Made by a program: the position numbers and the translations under genes. Source: Cryptomeria japonica (Eukaryota > Streptophyta > Pinopsida > Cupressales > Cupressaceae). Taken from it: a DNA stretch of 60,000 bases. Shown here piece by piece: positions 57,249 to 60,000 of this stretch (the first letter of the stretch is position 1; the number at the start of each line of letters is the position of its first letter). The DNA lies in assembly GCF_030272615.1 (NCBI RefSeq), contig NC_081413.1:443265038-443325037 (forward strand), read 5' to 3'. Under the pieces are notes generated by a model. The model saw nothing but the letters and a program-made list of their open reading frames with translations. It had not been told where the DNA came from and did no database searches.

Positions 57249-58160
57249 ATGGCAACTAATAGTTCAACTACATCTATTTTCCAAAGAGTAACCCCTAAGC
57301 TTGATTTGATAGGTTATAGGGTATGGAAGATTTAGATGGAGACTCATTTGAGATGTAGTGGGAAAGAGATTTGGGAGGTCGCTGAGAAAGGATATACACC
57401 TCGTAATCTGGCATCTCGCAATCCTCTTCTGGAAAACTTGGATAAGAAAATTGAAAATGATTATAAAGAAAGAGAAGCACTCTTGAGTGCACTTTCTAAT
57501 AGAAAATTATAGGATTAAATGACCAATCATCTGTGAAGGACATATGCGATAAGTTGGAGGCTCTGAATCAAGGTGACCCTACTATTAAAATTGCTAAACT
57601 TGATGTATACCGGGTGAGGTATGAGAACCTGAAGATGGAAGAAGATGAAAGGATTATTGCTTTTATGGAAAGAGAATGAAATTGTTATGGGAATTTAGTG
57701 TTTTGGTGGATCTCTGAGTGAAGATGAGATTGTTTCTAAAGTATTGAGAGCTTTTCCACTAGCTTACAAGATGAAGGTTACTGCAATTAATAAGATGAGA
57801 ACAATGGCTAACACTTCTGTTAACAAGGATAGTTTGGTTGGAAAATTATTTTCTTTTGAGCTTGAAGAATTTGGTCCTCAAGGAGCTACAAAGACTAAAT
57901 CTACTTTTCACACATCTGCATCATCAACTGGCACGAGTGATTGGAAAGCTTTATATGTGAAGGAACTGGAGGGAATGAGGAAGGAAGATGATGAGTTTGA
58001 GCAACTTGAAGCCCTATTTTCTAGAAGAGTACCTAAAGGTCTGACAGGAAGTAAATATGATGGAAAATCGCCTTTTAAATGTTTTGTATGTAATAAGATA
58101 GGTCATTTTGCATCTAGATGTCCTCAAAGGAATTCAAGATTTGACGAGAAAGGTAGATGA
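57249..58160 (+). pseudogene. gag of copia element D, broken
   Basis: ATG 57249, then MATNSSTTSIFQRV and the Gag core. TAG replaces the Arg/Trp-region codon at about 57333. A frameshift lies near 57510 and further breaks near 57675. The frame is open again from 57744 through KVLRAFPLAYKMKVTAINKMR. An intact zinc knuckle CX2CX4HX4C (CFVCNKIGHFASRC) lies at 58080-58121. Gag forms the particle that encloses element RNA. Confidence 0.9.
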
Positions 58161-60000
58161 TCTTTTAGGCCTAACCATGATTATCAAAACAAGCATAAGT
58201 ACAGGAGGAACAAAGACAAATCATGTTACTATGCGGATAAGGAAGGTGTGACTGATTTTGATGATGAACCGACACCAAATTCAGCTAGTGGATTAGGCAG
58301 TGGAAAGGAATGGGAATATTTGGCTATCAAGGAAGATTCTTTGGCACTTGTTATTCAAAATGAGGAAAAGGCCCTTGTTGCTAAATTTGAAGACAAGGAT
58401 GAATGGGTGATAGACAATGGATGTTCACATCATATGACTGGAGATAAATGGAAGTTCCTATCATTGCAAGAAATTGATGGTGGTCTAGTTAGATTTGGAG
58501 ATGACAAAGCATGTATGATCAAAGGAAGATGAGCTATATCATTGGATGGTAAGCATAACATTGATAATGTTTATTATGTTGAAGGTTTAAGGCATAATAT
58601 TTTGAGTGTAGGACAGCTGGTGGATGAGGGATTTCAATTACAGTTCAAGGATGGAAGATGGAAAATCATTAACATATCTGGATTGGAGATTGGAACCAGT
58701 ACATAGACTAAAGGTAACATCTTTCATTTGAACTCCGGTGAGAAGACATTTTTGATTGCACAATTTGATGAGAGTTGGTTATGGAATAAAAGGTTGTGTC
58801 ATGTGAATTTTTCTTGCATTGTAAAGATTAGTTCAACTAAGGCTGTTAGAGATATACCTAAGATCGTGAAGCCCTATAATCCAATATGCAAGGAATGTCA
58901 AATGGGAGAGAAAGTCAGAACTTCTTTTAAGATAATACAAGACAAATATAATGATGTTATTGATCTTATTCATACTAATTTGTGTGGTCCTTCTGGAATA
59001 AAGAGTTTTTAGGGTGATAGATATTTCATGATAATCATTGATGACTATTCTAGAATGATGTGGGTTACTTTTCTAAGGGAGAAATCTGAAGCTTTGGAAA
59101 AGTTCAAGATCTTTAAAACTAAAGTTGAGATAGACACAAGGTTGAAGGTTAAATGGTTAAGGTCAGATCAGTGTGGTGAATTCACATCTGATGAATTTAA
59201 CAGTTATTGTGAGAAGCATGGGATAAGGAGACAGTTGTTTGCACCCTGGATAGCTCAAAATAATTGTGTTGTGGAAAGAATGAACTGAACTATCTTGGAT
59301 GCGGCTAGAACTATGATGATGGAAGCTAATCTACCTCATATCTATTGGAGAGAAGCTATGAGCATGGTGGTATACACATTCAATATAGTTCATTTCAAAG
59401 GAGACACCAGTAAGACACCTTATGAGTAATGGATTGGTCATAAACCTACATTTTTAGTATTTTAGAATATTTGGTAGTAAATGGTATATTAAAAGAGATG
59501 ATTCAATTCAAAAGTTTGATCCTAGATGTGATGAAGGGATATTTCTTGGTTATTGTAATAAAAGAAAATCATATAGATGTTATAACAAAAGATTGCAGAT
59601 AATTGTGGAGAGTGCTAATGTCAAGGTGGATGAGTTGTACAAAGGTCAAATCAGAACTTATGAGAGAGAACCGAAAGTGGAGATGATTATAACTGAACCG
59701 GTAGAAGCTATACCAAAACAAAATGTTCAACCAATTATCCCGACAATATTAGAAAATTCAACAGTAACTGAATATTAGAGTAGAGAAATAGAAAGTTAGA
59801 AGACTCCTAGGTATGTAAGGTTAAATAATTTAGAAGATCAGATCATTGGAGATAAGAACAAAGGAGTAATGACAAGAAGAAGGTTGGTAGCGGATGAGGT
59901 ATGTTTAATTTCTCAAGTTGAACCTGCATCAGTTATTGAAGCTTGGAAAGATGAATGTTGGATGAAAGCTATGGAAGAGGAATTAGATCAGATTGAAAAG
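58161..60000 (+). pseudogene. Protease-integrase-RT region of copia element D, broken and cut by window end
   Basis: The protease active site reads DNG instead of DSG (EWVIDNGCSHHMTG, about 58403-58440). A stop at about 58530 precedes the pre-integrase domain (58728-58930, with CHVNFSCIVK and ICKECQMG). Integrase core at 58930-59345 has HTNLCG (first Asp replaced by Asn), LRSDQCGEF and VVERMN. Stops at about 59011 and 59287. The linker (59590-59778) resembles the A linker, and RT begins near 59940 with [14 protein letters not shown] at the edge. Confidence 0.92.

Larger units (their letters stand above)
55998..60000 (+). mobile_element. Ty1/copia retrotransposon D, 5' part (right end outside window)
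   Basis: 5' LTR, PBS, gag, protease, integrase and the start of the RT region on the plus strand, running off the right edge. It is the same family as A; D 58723-60000 overlaps A 1-1280 in content. It was inserted into the Helentron endonuclease. The TSD cannot be tested because the right end is outside. Confidence 0.94.

Noticed and set aside
1-60000. CRISPR arrays, prokaryotic operons, tRNA or rRNA genes
   Set aside because: No regularly spaced repeats, no bacterial-type gene packing, and no cloverleaf or rRNA sequence seen; the tRNA-like 13-mers are primer binding sites.

Overview
This is plant nuclear DNA made almost entirely of nested, decayed transposable elements. The sequence shows four Ty1/copia-type LTR elements primed by initiator tRNA-Met, a chromovirus-type Ty3/gypsy element, a plant-style LINE with an RNase H domain, a Helentron-class Helitron, remnants of AP2/ERF transcription-factor genes, and fragments resembling plant eIF3d and a plant mTERF protein. 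I infer a large-genome land plant. A gymnosperm would fit, but nothing here fixes the species. I see no intact host gene.

Layout, left to right. 1-4270: 3' part of a copia element (A, + strand) ending in a 1.19-kb LTR. 4271-9261: non-LTR sequence holding an eIF3d fragment and an mTERF fragment in one frame (5170-5705), plus an unrecognised decayed frame (8339-9110). 9267-15898: complete copia element B (- strand), TSD CTATA. 16691-17924: ERF pseudogene. 19214-25459: complete Ty3/gypsy chromovirus F (- strand), TSD CTAGT. 25534-26897: second ERF pseudogene with two AP2 domains in one frame. 27002-33712: LINE (+ strand) with a 16-bp TSD and an extra long ORF after ORF2. From about 35.6 kb to 55997: one Helentron (+ strand; OTU-like, Rep, helicase and exo-endonuclease domains) split by LTR element E (- strand, 36802-51854). 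E is itself split by complete copia element C (- strand, 37291-44867, TSD TGATC). 55998-60000: copia element D (+ strand, same family as A), which interrupts the Helentron endonuclease domain and runs off the window.

The insertion order can be read directly. The Helentron is oldest, E entered it, and C later entered an LTR of E. D entered the Helentron separately. Most reading frames carry several nonsense codons and some frameshifts. Many of the nonsense codons look like C-to-T or G-to-A changes, as expected from long methylation and deamination of silenced DNA.

The most unusual items are these. (1) E has a perfect PBS, a PPT and two LTRs, but no protease, integrase or reverse transcriptase. 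It encodes a coiled-coil, four-zinc-knuckle Gag-like protein and a second, roughly 1000-codon protein of unknown function with its own leader region. (2) The LINE carries a third ORF of about 620 codons that starts 10 nt after ORF2 and lies inside the TSDs. (3) E sits between 21-bp flanking duplications and one LTR lacks its terminal bases. (4) eIF3d and mTERF fragments are joined in one frame. (5) The plant Helentron combines OTU-like and endonuclease domains.
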